Shown piece after piece: positions 46,445 to 56,964 of a DNA stretch of 64,000 nt (position 1 is its first letter; the number at the start of each line of letters is the position of its first letter). The translations under genes were made by a program, and so were the position numbers. Location: NCBI RefSeq assembly GCF_003474435.1, contig NZ_QRNF01000002.1:95358-159357 (forward strand). Direction: 5' to 3'. The notes below the pieces were generated by a model, which saw only the letters and a program-made list of their open reading frames with translations, had not been told where the DNA came from and searched no databases. Origin of the DNA: Ruminococcus sp. AF46-10NS. Lineage in GTDB: Bacteria; Bacillota; Clostridia; Lachnospirales; Lachnospiraceae.

Positions 46445-47041
46445 TCAGCCCACCATCAACGGCTGTTCTTCCATATGAAACTGTCTTCTCATGCAAAGCT
46501 GAAAGATTCCCTGCACCACCTGATAGCATACTCTCAGGATAAAACGAATATCATCTGCAATACATCTTGGACTTTCCAGATAGCAGGTATGACGCTCCCG
46601 GATATATTCTACAAGTTCCTCAAAACTGTCGAAATGCTTCGCTTCTTCCAGCTGGCTGTCTGCCCTGCCGCTTAAAATACACTCTTTCAGACGGTTCTTC
46701 AGTTCAGCTTCGTAGGAATTATGTTCTGCAAGACTTCCTTTGTATGTTCTGTTATGAGGAAAAGTAAAATAATCTGCCATATAATGCATAACCTCACCGA
46801 ATCTCCGCCAGTACACTCTGGCATTATCTTCCTCAGGGCTTCTCTCCACCAACTCTCTCATATTACTCTGAAGCTGATTGAAAGTCCCAAAAAACTCATG
46901 TCTTGTAGTAAGAAATGACGGTTTCAGATCCGGCATGATATTCCCCAGACAAAATGCTTTTCTGTGCTGCTGAAGGCTGTAGACTTCAGACATCTGATCA
47001 GCCAGGTATCTGCCTAACAGTATATGTGATTTTTTACGCAA
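46445..47041 (-). CDS. Zinc-dependent phospholipase C-like protein
   Basis: The 198-residue protein resembles the zinc-dependent phospholipase C (PF00882) family: SHILLGRYLADQM at the N-terminus, FCLGNIMPDLKPSFLT near residue 30, RFGEVMHYMADYFTFPHNR near 80 and HNSYE near 107. The conserved His and Asp residues match the metal sites. There is no signal peptide, unlike secreted toxins of the family. The bacterial role is unknown. It stands alone with a strong terminator. Confidence 0.82.
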   Translation of the reverse strand: MRKKSHILLGRYLADQMSEVYSLQQHRKAFCLGNIMPDLKPSFLTTRHEFFGTFNQLQSNMRELVERSPEEDNARVYWRRFGEVMHYMADYFTFPHNRTYKGSLAEHNSYEAELKNRLKECILSGRADSQLEEAKHFDSFEELVEYIRERHTCYLESPRCIADDIRFILRVCYQVVQGIFQLCMRRQFHMEEQPLMVG

Positions 47042-47246
47042 TTTTTTCCCTCTTCCTTCTTTCTGTTTCAGTTTATAACCGAATACATCAAATAAAAACG
47101 GCTCCGCCCGGTCATCGCTGAAATCTTAAAATCTTTCGTTGTCGGAACCAATTTTACTATATCACCATTCTATTTAATGTGCAATTAAAGTTTTATAAAA
47201 ACTGTGATTCTTTACAGCATTAAGTCCTAAACAAAAAGAAGCTTCT

Positions 47247-48179
47247 TTACAGTTCCCTGAAATCCGGTGTCCCGTACAGGTCATACGGAGTACTCTGGTA
47301 TACGTAATAATTCAGCCAGTTCGTATACAGGTTGTTCGCATGGGCTCTCCATGTGAGCAGAGGTTTGTTGTTCGGGTCATCGTCTTTATAATAGTTCTTC
47401 GGAATTTCGATCGGGAGTCCTTTGGCCAGGTCTCTTTTGTATTCACCATCCAGGGTTATGCGATCGTATTCCGGATGGCCCATGACGAAAATCTTACGGC
47501 CGCCTTCTGCCATTGCAAGAAACAGGCCTGCCTCATCGCTTTCCGCCAAAACAGTGAGGTCTTTGCAGGCATGAATATCGGCGATCGGAACTTCGGTATG
47601 TCTGGAATGAGGAGCAAGAAATACATCATCAAAACCACGCACCAGCGGAATCTTGCGATTAAGAACTTTATGCCAGAAAAGGCCAAACATCTTTTTCTCC
47701 AGAGGTTTTTTCTCCAGGCCATAGAAATGGTAAAGACCAGCCTGCGCTGCCCAGCACAGGAAGATCGTAGATGTTACGTGCTTCTCTGTCCAGTTCAGGA
47801 TTTTCGTCAGTTCTTCCCAGTAATCCACCTCTTCGAAAGGCATCTGCTCCACCGGGGCACCTGTAATGATCATCCCATCAAATTTACGCTTCTTCACATC
47901 TGAAAAAGTCTCATAAAACTTATTCAGATGACTGAGGGAAGTATTCTTCGCCTCATGGCTCTCCACAGCCATAAAAGTTACATCCACCTGCAGAGGTGTG
48001 TTGGAAAGAGATCGTAAAAGCTGCAACTCTGTTTCCTCTTTCAACGGCATCAGGTTCAGGATCAGAATCTGAATAGGACGGATATCCTGGTGCATGGCAC
48101 GTTTCTCATCCATTACAAATATATTTTCTCTTTCAAGGATCTCTTTTACAGGCAGATCCCCCTGTGTTTTAATCGGCAT
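47247..48179 (-). CDS. metAA: Homoserine O-acetyltransferase (MetA type)
   Basis: The 310-residue enzyme acylates homoserine in methionine synthesis. The catalytic Cys142 (FLCWAAQ), His235 and Glu237 (MGHPEYD) are present. Residue 111 is Glu (GAPVEQMPFEEV), which in studied MetA enzymes selects acetyl-CoA, whereas Gly111 selects succinyl-CoA, so the acetyl form is expected. The gene follows ligA on the same strand. No SAM riboswitch or T-box fits in the 76 bases upstream. Confidence 0.93.
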   Translation of the reverse strand: MPIKTQGDLPVKEILERENIFVMDEKRAMHQDIRPIQILILNLMPLKEETELQLLRSLSNTPLQVDVTFMAVESHEAKNTSLSHLNKFYETFSDVKKRKFDGMIITGAPVEQMPFEEVDYWEELTKILNWTEKHVTSTIFLCWAAQAGLYHFYGLEKKPLEKKMFGLFWHKVLNRKIPLVRGFDDVFLAPHSRHTEVPIADIHACKDLTVLAESDEAGLFLAMAEGGRKIFVMGHPEYDRITLDGEYKRDLAKGLPIEIPKNYYKDDDPNNKPLLTWRAHANNLYTNWLNYYVYQSTPYDLYGTPDFREL

Positions 48180-48255
48180 TTTAAGCCTCCTTTATCTATG
48201 TAAAGCGAACTCCCGCAGAATCCGCCTTGATACTTTTTCATATAAAACAGCCCGT

Positions 48256-50212
48256 TTATCTTCCTGCCAGTTTCAGGAAATCCTCCTCAGAAAGAATCGG
48301 GATCTCAAGCTCTCTGGCTTTCTTGTTCTTGGAGGAATTGGACTGTACATCATTATTGATCAGATAGTTGGTCTTCTTTGTCACAGAGCCTGTTACTTTT
48401 CCACCCAGAGACTCGATCAGCTCCTTGGCTTCACTGCGGTTTCCGAAATGAACCAGGCTGCCGGTGATCACAAAATTCATCCCTGCAAAAATCTGTTCCT
48501 CTTTCGGTCCTTCTTCCTGAATATGGAGAAAGCTCATCAGATGATCCAGACGCCGGTTGTTATCCTCATCCTTGAAATACTCCACAAGATTTCCCGCGAT
48601 CACAGGTCCGATCGTATCAATGTCACTGACCTCCTCAAGTTCAGCATGACGGATCTTCTCAAGATCATTATCAAAATGGCGGCAGATCACCTTGGCATTA
48701 GCAAGGCCAATATTGGCGATTCCCAGACTGTAGATCACTCTTGGAAGCGTGGTATCCTTCGCCCGCTCCAGGCTATCGATCAGATTGTCATAGGATTTCT
48801 GTCCAAAACCTTCCATCTCTACGATCTCTTCTTTATACTTGCTGATCTCAAAAATATCTCCAAAATCATGGATGAAACCTCTTGCAATAAATTTCTCCAG
48901 AGTAGCCTCAGAAAGTCCGTCAATATTCATGGCATCCCTGCTTGTAAAAAGTGCAAAAGATTTGATCTTCTTAGCCGGACAGTCCGGATTTATGCAAAAA
49001 AGGCTCTCGACTTCATTCTCTTTTCGGATCATAGTATCCCGTCCACATGCAGGACAGCTGTGGGGAATCGGTGCATTGCCGCTTCCTGTAAGATTCTCCG
49101 CGATCTGAGGATGATCATGTTGGCTTTGTAAACACGGATCGTATCTCCGATTCCCAGTTTCAGCTCTCTCATGATACTGATGTTGTGGACACTGGCTCTG
49201 CTGACTGTGGTACCTTCAAGCTCCACAGGATCGAAGATGGCCACAGGATTGATAAGCCCTGTTCTTGACGGGCTCCACTCAATCTCCAGAAGCTTCGTAT
49301 CACGCATCTCGTCCGCCCATTTAAATGCCATGGCATTACGTGGAAATTTCGCAGTGGTTCCCAGGGATTCCCCATAGGCAATATTATCATATAATGCCAC
49401 AAGGCCATCTGATGGAAAATCATTCTTTATAACTGCTTCCGCAAAATAGTCCATCGCCGCATCCAGAGTATCTCCCGTCACCTTCCGATATTCAACAACC
49501 TCAAATCCCTGGCTGCCAGCCACCTAAACTGTTCCTCCCTTGAATTATGAAAATCCACACCATCTGCACTTACCAGGGAAAACGCATAGAAACGAACATT
49601 TCGCTTCGCTGTGATCTCATTATTCAGCTGACGGACCGAACCGCTGCATAAGTTACGCGGATTCTTATATTTCGCATCTGCATCACCGATCTGCTCATTG
49701 ATCCGTTCAAAATCAGAATAAGTGATAATAGCCTCTCCTCTTAAAACCAGTCTTCCTTCAAAGGAAATCTTCAACGGGATATTTTTAAACACTCTGGCAT
49801 TGTTGGTGATAACCTCACCTACAATACCGTTGCCTCTTGTGACAGCCTTGACAAGCTCACCATTTTCATAGGTAAGAACAATGGTAAGTCCATCCAGTTT
49901 CCAGGAAAGTAGTGTGGGATGTTCCCCGATAAACTCCCGTAAAGTTTCTCTTTCCTTGGTTTTGTCTAGAGAAAGCATCGGTCTTTCATGCTCCTCCTTC
50001 GGAAGCTGTTCTACTGCCTCATAGCCTACATTAACGGTGGGACTGTCTGCCAGAACCACTCCTGTTTCTTTTTCCATAGCTGCCAGCTTGTCGTACAGAG
50101 CATCGTACTCCACATTTGGCATGATCTCCCTGTCTTCCTGATAATACGCCTTTGACGCTTCCCGGAGTTTTGCCCCCAGTTCTTTCATTTTTTTGATAGC
50201 TACTTCGTTCAT
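48256..50212 (-). CDS. ligA: NAD-dependent DNA ligase, two frameshifts
   Basis: The three open pieces read as one DNA ligase of about 652 residues. The adenylation domain has the SWKLDGLT motif (catalytic Lys) and [10 protein letters not shown]. The OB-fold region, a zinc finger (SCPACG, CINPDC), helix-hairpin-helix repeats and a C-terminal BRCT domain ([12 protein letters not shown]) follow. Adding one base near 49514 ([12 protein letters not shown]) and one near 49109 (ANMIIPQIAENL) restores the frame. The start at 50212 follows a GGGAGGAAGG site. LigA is normally essential, so these breaks are probably sequencing errors. Confidence 0.9.
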
Positions 50213-50947
50213 GCCTTCCTCCCGTTTCTTGTTGTGATCTTCCGGAGGAAAGCATCTCCTCCAGCTTCTTACGCTCTGTCGGCGTAATTTCCCGGTATTC
50301 TCCTTCTTCAATACCATCTATGTTCAGATTCATGATCCTTACTCTTTTCAGTGTGACAACACGATAGCCAAAATATTCACACATTCTCCTGATCTGGCGG
50401 TTCAGGCCTGAGTGAGGATGATCCTGAAACTGTTTTTCCCAGTTTTAGTCACTGTGCAGGGACGCGTCACAGTATCAAGGATCGGAACACCGTGGCTCAT
50501 CTCTCTGATAAATTCCGGTGTCACAGGCCTGTTCACTGTTACCAGATACTCTTTCTCATGATAATTCCCAGCTTTCATGATGCGGTTCACCAGACTTCCC
50601 TCATTCGTAAGAAGAAGCAGTCCCTGAGATTCCTTGTCAAGACGGCCGATAGGATATATCCGCACAGGGTAATCCAGATATTCCGTTACTGTCATTTCAT
50701 CCCTCTGCTGTCTGGTACTGCAGACGATCCCTCTTGGCTTGTTAAAAAGAATAAGGATCTTTTTTTCCTGTATCGTTATGGGCTTTCCGTCAATACAGAT
50801 ATTGTCTTCCTGTGATACTTTCATTCCCGGGGAAGCAGTCTCTCCATTAACCGTGATCCGCTCATCTTCTGCCAGTCTGTCCGCTTCTCTTCTTGAGCAG
50901 ACACCTGCATCGCTTAAAAATTTATTGATTCTGATTTTTTCGTCCAT
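50209..50947 (-). CDS. rluF: 23S rRNA pseudouridine(2604) synthase-like, frameshifted
   Basis: The enzyme has an N-terminal S4 domain (about 5-50), the [12 protein letters not shown] motif, the catalytic [18 protein letters not shown] and the RluF-type [22 protein letters not shown] region. The frame ends at a TGA near 50405. Adding one G gives [18 protein letters not shown] and joins the last part. A second lost base near 50246 would end the protein at a TGA (50209) overlapping the ligA start. This second change is less certain. It is translated just ahead of ligA. Confidence 0.85.
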
Positions 50948-51058
50948 TATTTTATTATATATTTTTTCCCTGGTGTTCGCAACGCTTATTTTCCTTGTAT
51001 TTTACAGGCAGGTATTGTATGATTAGCAGGAATAAACCAAATGTCAGGAGGAAAAAAT

Positions 51059-51574
51059 ATGGCAGGCCGTAATTCACATATCAATCGGTTTTTGATTTTT
51101 ATTTCTGTCTTCTTATGCCTGATCTGCGGTCTTCTTTTTACTCAGTCATCAGCAGGTCCTTCCGGAAACAATCCAGTATCCATTGCCGTAAAAGACACTC
51201 AGATCATCCCGGAAATCACAGATATTCCGGATCAGACCGATCATACAGATATTTCAGCATCTGTAACAGCAGCACCAACAGCAACTCCTGTTCCCGAAGA
51301 ACAGAAAGTTTCTCCGGAAGCCGAAAATGGTGTCTGGACAGCAGACGGTTCCAACTGGCTTTTTATGGTAGATGGAACCGCTTACACCGGCTGGCTCACT
51401 GACACTGATGGAAAACGTTACTATTTCGATAAGAAAGGAATTATGCAGAGAGGGTGGCTGAAACTGAAAGGCAAAAAATATTATCTGGACGAAGACGGAA
51501 TCATGCAGACAGGCACCGTCACTGTAGATGGCCAGAAATATAAGCTGGCTTCCGATGGTTCTCTGAAAAAATGA
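51059..51574 (+). CDS. Small cell-wall-binding repeat protein
   Basis: The 171-residue protein has an N-terminal membrane or signal segment (about 9-30), a Thr/Asp/Pro-rich linker and three or four cell-wall-binding (choline-binding-type) repeats: WLTDTDGKRYYFDKKGIMQRGWL and KKYYLDEDGIMQTG. The AGGAGG site places the start at 51059; an earlier in-frame ATG at 51041 precedes that site. It should attach to the cell wall. No enzyme domain is visible. Confidence 0.8.
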   Translation: MAGRNSHINRFLIFISVFLCLICGLLFTQSSAGPSGNNPVSIAVKDTQIIPEITDIPDQTDHTDISASVTAAPTATPVPEEQKVSPEAENGVWTADGSNWLFMVDGTAYTGWLTDTDGKRYYFDKKGIMQRGWLKLKGKKYYLDEDGIMQTGTVTVDGQKYKLASDGSLKK

Positions 51575-51580
51575 TGGTAA

Positions 51581-51619
51581 AAAAATGCAGGCTCCACAAG
51601 CAATGGAACCTGCATTTTT
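51581..51619. terminator. Bidirectional terminator
   Basis: AAAAATGCAGG at 51581 pairs with CCTGCATTTTT ending at 51619, between the wall-binding gene (plus) and the SH3 membrane protein gene (minus). Confidence 0.88.
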
Positions 51620-51627
51620 CACCCTTA

Positions 51628-52548
51628 TTATTCTAATAAACCACTATATATGTATCCAGTCTGTCCATCATAGTCAACCTGTATCCAGTCGCCTTCCTGC
51701 CCCTTCTTCTCAACTTCCGTTCCTGCAGAAAAACCACCGATAACCTCACCCTCTGAATCTGCTGATGCACGAACATTACAGTCTTCTGTAACTGTAAGCA
51801 TAGTTCCAGTCTCTGCCGATGCGCTTGCATCATCTCCAAGTCCCCGAAGGAACTCTGCCAGAGCAGAATCATTCTCCTGTGCCGCGTCATAATCCGCCTT
51901 GACCTGTGTGATCAGGGCCTTCACATCACTCTCAGATTCCAGTTTTTTTACATAAGTGCTGATATCTGTATCTTCGTCAGCACCTCCCTTGATCTTCAGA
52001 TTACCGTCACTGTCTGTTTCTACATAAAACTGACTCAGTGCCGGAACCGGAGTCTCAATTCCCGTACAGATATAGTTAAAGACCACATAGACGACATACG
52101 AATCGTCCGTTAATCCTTTCTTCGCGTAAACATCCTGTACTTCATACCCGTCAATATAATCCCTTGAATTAATCTGTGACTCATCGGCCGGTGTGAATCC
52201 GTCCTCTATCGTCTTAAGTGTTGCAATGTCTTTTTCCCCAAAAGCTTTATAGTAGCTTTGAATCAGCTCGGTTACTTCCGTGCTGGCTTTTTCCATGGTT
52301 GTTTCCGCTTCTGTACTGTCTGCGGAACTGGCGTCTTTCTTCTCGTCTGTCTCCCCATCATTTGCCGGAGAAGAAGGATCATTTTCCTGGTTACTTTTGG
52401 CTGTTGTCTGATCTTCATTGGAATTCCCCTTCTTACCTCCAACACAGGCGCGAACGCCAAAGATCAGAACAAGCACGATTAACAGAATTGCTCCGCCTAA
52501 CATAAAATAACGAAGGTTATCTGATAACCATTCTCTGAAATCATCCAA
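51628..52548 (-). CDS. Membrane-anchored SH3-domain protein
   Basis: The protein of 306 residues starts at a TTG (52548) set by an AAGGAGG site 8 bases upstream; the open frame runs further back through the tRNA gene. It has one N-terminal membrane segment (YFMLGGAILLIVLVLIFG), an acidic linker, a domain of about 120 residues with VVYVVFNYICTGIETPVPALSQFYV and a C-terminal SH3 domain (CNVRASADSEGEVIGGF, then WIQVDYDGQTGYI). It probably senses or binds the cell wall. It lies directly downstream of tRNA-Arg. Confidence 0.85.
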   Translation of the reverse strand: MDDFREWLSDNLRYFMLGGAILLIVLVLIFGVRACVGGKKGNSNEDQTTAKSNQENDPSSPANDGETDEKKDASSADSTEAETTMEKASTEVTELIQSYYKAFGEKDIATLKTIEDGFTPADESQINSRDYIDGYEVQDVYAKKGLTDDSYVVYVVFNYICTGIETPVPALSQFYVETDSDGNLKIKGGADEDTDISTYVKKLESESDVKALITQVKADYDAAQENDSALAEFLRGLGDDASASAETGTMLTVTEDCNVRASADSEGEVIGGFSAGTEVEKKGQEGDWIQVDYDGQTGYIYSGLLE

Positions 52549-52604
52549 GTTCTTGTCCTCCTTATCATAACAACACGCCGGAACAGTTCCACTGCTCCGG
52601 GTAG

Positions 52605-52676
52605 CACACCTGAAGGGAATCGAACCCCCGCACATGGTACCGGAAACCACTGCTCTATCCACTGAGCTACAGGTGC
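52605..52676 (-). tRNA. tRNA-Arg (anticodon CCG)
   Basis: A 72-base cloverleaf is present on the minus strand. The acceptor stem is GCACCTG with CAGGTGT, the D-arm has GCTCAGTGGATAGAGC, and the anticodon arm GTGGT-TTCCGGT-ACCAT gives CCG, which reads CGG (Arg). The T-arm contains GGTTCGATTCC. The CCA end is not encoded. It ends about 57 bases before the SH3-protein gene starts. Confidence 0.95.
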
Positions 52677-52816
52677 ATAATGAAAAACATAACTTCTAAA
52701 ATCAGGTATGAAATTGTCAAAGTCGGCTTACACTGTCTTAAATTCTAACACATAACCCTGAAATTGTAAAGATTTTTTTGAACAGTGCATATTCGTTACA
52801 CATTTTATGTTATTTC

Positions 52817-52844
52817 GAGCGCGGACTGACCTCAACCCGCGCTC
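52817..52844 (-). terminator. Possible terminator of the membrane protein operon
   Basis: GAGCGCGG (52817-52824) and CCGCGCTC (52837-52844) form a GC-rich 8-base stem with a 12-base loop shortly after the last gene. The following run is AT-rich but not a clean T-run. Confidence 0.55.
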
Positions 52845-52861
52845 ATAAAATACTATCCGTT

Positions 52862-53633
52862 TTATTTGTACTTCTCGCATACAAATATATAATAGGAATC
52901 TGCGGTACCAAGAATTTTATAGCCGCCTGATTCCATATCTGAAAGAAAATTCTCATCTGCAGCCATCATGACCACATATGTACATTTCACTAGATCCGCA
53001 AGTTTTGAAATTTTTTTTCCATCTGGAACCGGCGCATTGATCTGCTGATAAAGTTTTTTCGCATTCTTGTCAACAGCACCTGCACCTCTTCGTCCGTACG
53101 CCATATTCAGTGCCGGATCATACACTCTGATATACGAAGATGCATATTCATCTGCTGCGATCCGTATTTCATTTCCGTTTCTGTCATTATTGATCCGCTC
53201 GCAGATCATTGCAATTTCATCCGGCACCTGCTGACGATTAGAAACCTTTTCAAAATTCCCGGCTTTTATCATTCCTGTTCCGGAAACAACCACTGCCGCT
53301 GACAGTACGATGATCAGTCCCATCTGTACTATACGGTTTCCAATTTTACTTACATATATTGTAAAACCACCTGCGATCAGTGGTACAACAGGCAGAAGCC
53401 ATAACACACGCCAATATACATCTTTGCCGATGCAACGCATGATCATCAGCTGATACCGGGCAGAAAAACAATACCAGAAGAAATGCCGTATACCAAAGCA
53501 GTCTCAGACCTATTTTACTTTTTCTTCCAAAAATCAGAATACAAATGCCTCCAAGTGCAAGTAGATACTGTATCCAGCCGGTTCCCCAGTACATATTCCA
53601 TATAGTGACCGTCCATGTAAATATTTCTTTCAT
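52862..53633 (-). CDS. Polytopic membrane protein, C-terminal part, frameshifted
   Basis: This segment has membrane helices (WIQYLLALGGICILIFG, LWLLPVVPLIAGGFTIYV) and a hydrophilic C-terminal domain. It starts at an ATG at 53633 in the same frame as the gene before it, separated only by a TAG. AGGAG overlaps that TAG, so it may be a separate, coupled gene. Near 53464-53468 one extra base in a T5 (minus strand) run breaks the frame. Removing it gives LVLFSARYQLMIMRC. It may be the end of a single protein with 53643-54674. The function is unknown. Confidence 0.6.
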
Positions 53634-53642
53634 TGTTTTCTC

Positions 53643-54674
53643 CTATCGGATCATAATATACACTGCACCAAGAAGCAGCGACGGCAGGCAGCATAATGCA
53701 GCACATGCCGTTTTCTGAAGATCACGGTATCTCACCAGGCCCATGACCAAAAGTATCACCAGCATAATGCATGCCAGCATGATCCCCATGGAAGAAAGCA
53801 GACAGCAGGAAATATCAGTCATAAGAAGCATGATCCAGGAGTATTCTCTCTGCTTCTTCATTATGATACACATACCAAGATACAAAAGCAACGGAAGAAA
53901 AACTGACGCCATGCATGCTTTTCCCTGCCAGATGCGGATCATCTGAAAATTTTCAGAGTTATAAATCGAATATCCGGAAAACCATATAATCACAGCACAG
54001 AATATCATAAAGATCCCTCTGGCATTCTGTTCCTCTGGAAACCATTCTTTCGCATACTGGTACAACACCACATATGCCATAAAAATAAACAGTGCCGGAA
54101 ATATCGTATGCGCCACAATTGCCGGATGGAACCTGCAAAGCGAACTTATCACTGCCAGAAATACGGGGAATGGTGACAGAACATAGCGACTTGGCAAATG
54201 CACATAAGCATAACCTGTATAAGGATTTACAGAAAAAATCGTGTCTGTATGCACAGCAGTCGTGGCTGTTGCCACATAAAAAGCATCATCAGCATCCATA
54301 TGTGCCAGATACGAAGCTGCCCCAAGCTGAAAAAAGATCAATACTGCTGCCACCAGAAAATACACAGATATTTTTCTGCGTTTCCCGCTGCCGAAACTTT
54401 TATGTCTTTTATCTTTATACAGCAGAATCATTCCGACCAACGCCAAAACTATCATAACACCGGCAAAGCTGTACTTCAGAATATGAAGAGGAAGATTTGC
54501 CCATATCATAGGTAAAATCATCAATTCTGCTACTGAGAACATCAAAAGATATCCTGCCAGAAGGCACATTCCCGGTGATTTCTTTTCATTTTCAAAGAGA
54601 ACTATGCCACCGGCTGCCCCTGGGACAGCCAATAGCCATAAAATGACCAGAAGACCCTTGATCACAATGTTCAT
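53643..54674 (-). CDS. Polytopic membrane protein of unknown function (DUF6077-like), N-terminal part
   Basis: The 343-residue protein has about ten membrane segments and motifs such as SYLAHMDADDAFYVATATTA and HLPSRYVLSPFPV, resembling polytopic glycosyltransferase-like or DUF6077 proteins. The ATG at 54674 overlaps the stop of the molybdenum hydroxylase gene (ATGA), so it is translationally coupled to it. It stops at a TAG (53643) directly before a further in-frame membrane part. A nonsense change or two separate genes are both possible. The function and substrate are unknown. Confidence 0.65.
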   Translation of the reverse strand: MNIVIKGLLVILWLLAVPGAAGGIVLFENEKKSPGMCLLAGYLLMFSVAELMILPMIWANLPLHILKYSFAGVMIVLALVGMILLYKDKRHKSFGSGKRRKISVYFLVAAVLIFFQLGAASYLAHMDADDAFYVATATTAVHTDTIFSVNPYTGYAYVHLPSRYVLSPFPVFLAVISSLCRFHPAIVAHTIFPALFIFMAYVVLYQYAKEWFPEEQNARGIFMIFCAVIIWFSGYSIYNSENFQMIRIWQGKACMASVFLPLLLYLGMCIIMKKQREYSWIMLLMTDISCCLLSSMGIMLACIMLVILLVMGLVRYRDLQKTACAALCCLPSLLLGAVYIMIR

Positions 54675-56964
54675 TCTTTCTCTCCTGCTTCCATGGCAAG
54701 GATTCCCATGGCAACTTTCTCCGGTGTGATCGGAAGCTCTCGCACCCGTACTCCTGTTGCATTGTATACAGCATTTGCAATAGCCGGGCATGGCGTGTCG
54801 ATTACAAGCTCACCGATCGATTTCGCACCAAAAGGGCCTGTCTTCTCATAGCTGCTCTCAAATTCAATGCGTACGCTTGGAATATCCATACGATTCGGAA
54901 TCTTGTATTGCATAAAGGAATTATTTCGGATCTTACCCTTCTCTGTGTACTGCACATCCTCATAAAGAACCATTCCAATACCCTGACCGATTCCTCCCTC
55001 AGCCTGAACTCTTGCAAGATTCGGATTGATCGGTGTTCCGCAATCAATCACACCAACATAATCAATCACATCGATCTGTCCGGTTTCCTTATCGATCTCC
55101 ACTTCTGCTGCCCCGACCATAAACGGAGGCGGTGAGATCGGGGATGAATATTCTTTCACAACCTGAAGCTCGCTGCAGATACCGGCAGTTGCCTTCAGTG
55201 CGATCTGACGCAAGGTTACTTCTTTTCCATCTTCTGTGCGGACAGCTGTTCCGTCAAAATCAGACTCCTCCACAGATACCTCAAGCATCTGTGCACCAAA
55301 AGAATGTATCCTTTTTCTGAGCTCCGCACAGGCCTGCATAACTGCATTTCCTGTTGCATAGGTCGTGGAGGAAGCGTAGGAACCGGAATCATACGGTGAT
55401 ATATCTGTATCCACACTGAATACAACTATATTCTCCATATCTGTATCCAGACAGTCTGCTGCCATCTGTGCAAGGATGGTATCACATCCTGTTCCCATAT
55501 CTGAGCACCCAAGAGCCAGTGTATAAGAACCATCCTCATTAAGCTTGATATCAGCACCGCCGACATCAAGACCTGCAATGGAAGAGCCCTGCATAGCCAT
55601 GGCTATACCAACTCCGCGGACTTTGCCGTTGCCCATGTCGCGAAACGGATATTTCTCATCCCATCCGATCATCTCTTTTGCACGGGCCAGACATTTATCC
55701 ATAGTACAGCTTCCGTTGATTGGGACATCCGGATATCCGGGAAGTGCTTCCCCCTCCATCGGCATATTCAGTTCACGGAATTTTACAGGGTCCATTCCCA
55801 TCTTGTGAGCAAGCTCATCTGCAGCAGATTCCACTGCAAAAATGCCCTGGGTTGCGCCATATCCTCGATACGCTCCTGCTGCCTGCATGTTTGTATACAC
55901 AACATCATAGGCAAAACGATACGCTTCCGTATGCCTGTAAAGAGCAATGGATTTATGGCCGGAAAGTCCCACCGTTGTCGGTCCATGTTCGCCGTAAGCT
56001 CCTGTATTGGAAAGAGTATAAAGATCAATAGCCTTTACGATACCGTTTTCGTCAGCTCCCATGCGGATATGAACTTCCATCTCGTGACGCGGAGAGGAAG
56101 CGATCATAGATTCCTTTCTGGAAAAAACAATCTTGGACGGCTTGCCTGTGACCCAGGTTACAAGTGCCGGATACACCTCACTGACTGAAGTCTGCTTTGC
56201 ACCGAAGCCACCTCCAATACGAGGTTTGATCACACGCACCTTCGATGACGGGATATTCAGGGCATTACCTACGATTCGTCTGACATGAAACGGAATCTGT
56301 GTGGAGGAAACCACTGTCAGTCTCTGAAAATGATCCATATAGCAGTAAGTACGGAAAGTCTCCATCATAGTCTGCTGGTTCGCCTTGGTATGATACACCT
56401 GATCTACTGTGTAGGCACATTTTTCCAGCATGGCATCTACATCTCCCACTTCTTCCACATTGGAAGAACACAGATTTCTCCTGTTATCTCCACCTGCCGG
56501 GATCGGCATGTACCAGTCCTCCTCTGGATGGACCAGGATCGGATTATCTTTGGCTGTGTGGATATCAAGAACTGGATCTTCCACACGGTATTTTACCTTG
56601 ATCCTTTTCAGAGCCTTGTCAACTGCTTCTTCTGTCTCACCTGCTACAATGGCAACAGTATCGCCCACAAAGCGTACATGTTTATCAATGATATATCGAT
56701 CCCACGGGCTGATCTCCAGTGCAGTCTGACCTGCCAGAGTGAAGCGTTTATGTGAAACATCCTCATAAGTAAGGACACATTCAATACCTCGATTTTTTTC
56801 GCTGCATCGGTTTTAATCTCCTCTACCCATGCATTGGCATGCGGGCTTCTGAGAAGCTTTACGATCAGACAGTCTGAAGGTGCAAGATCATCGGTATAAA
56901 CCGGCTTGCCTGTTACCAAAGACATAGCATCCGTTTTCGGTACCGGCATGTTTACATATTTCAT
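54671..56964 (-). CDS. Molybdenum hydroxylase large subunit (xanthine dehydrogenase family), frameshifted
   Basis: The protein of about 763 residues contains the aldehyde oxidase/xanthine dehydrogenase hammerhead and molybdopterin-binding domains: RIGGGFGAKQ, GAYRGYGATQG, VQAEGGIGQG and the C-terminal PFGAKSIGELV, whose Glu is the expected catalytic residue. The first 85 residues are in another frame. Adding one G near 56787 gives KKIEGIECVLTYEDVSHK. It overlaps the 2Fe-2S subunit gene by four bases. With YqeB, YqeC, YedF and XdhC in the window, a selenium-dependent enzyme acting on a purine or related ring is likely, but the substrate is not known. Confidence 0.9.

Noticed and set aside
47225-47246. 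Terminator after metA (AAGAAGCTTCTT)
   Set aside because: The 12-base palindrome leaves no proper loop, so the hairpin would be weak despite a T-run.
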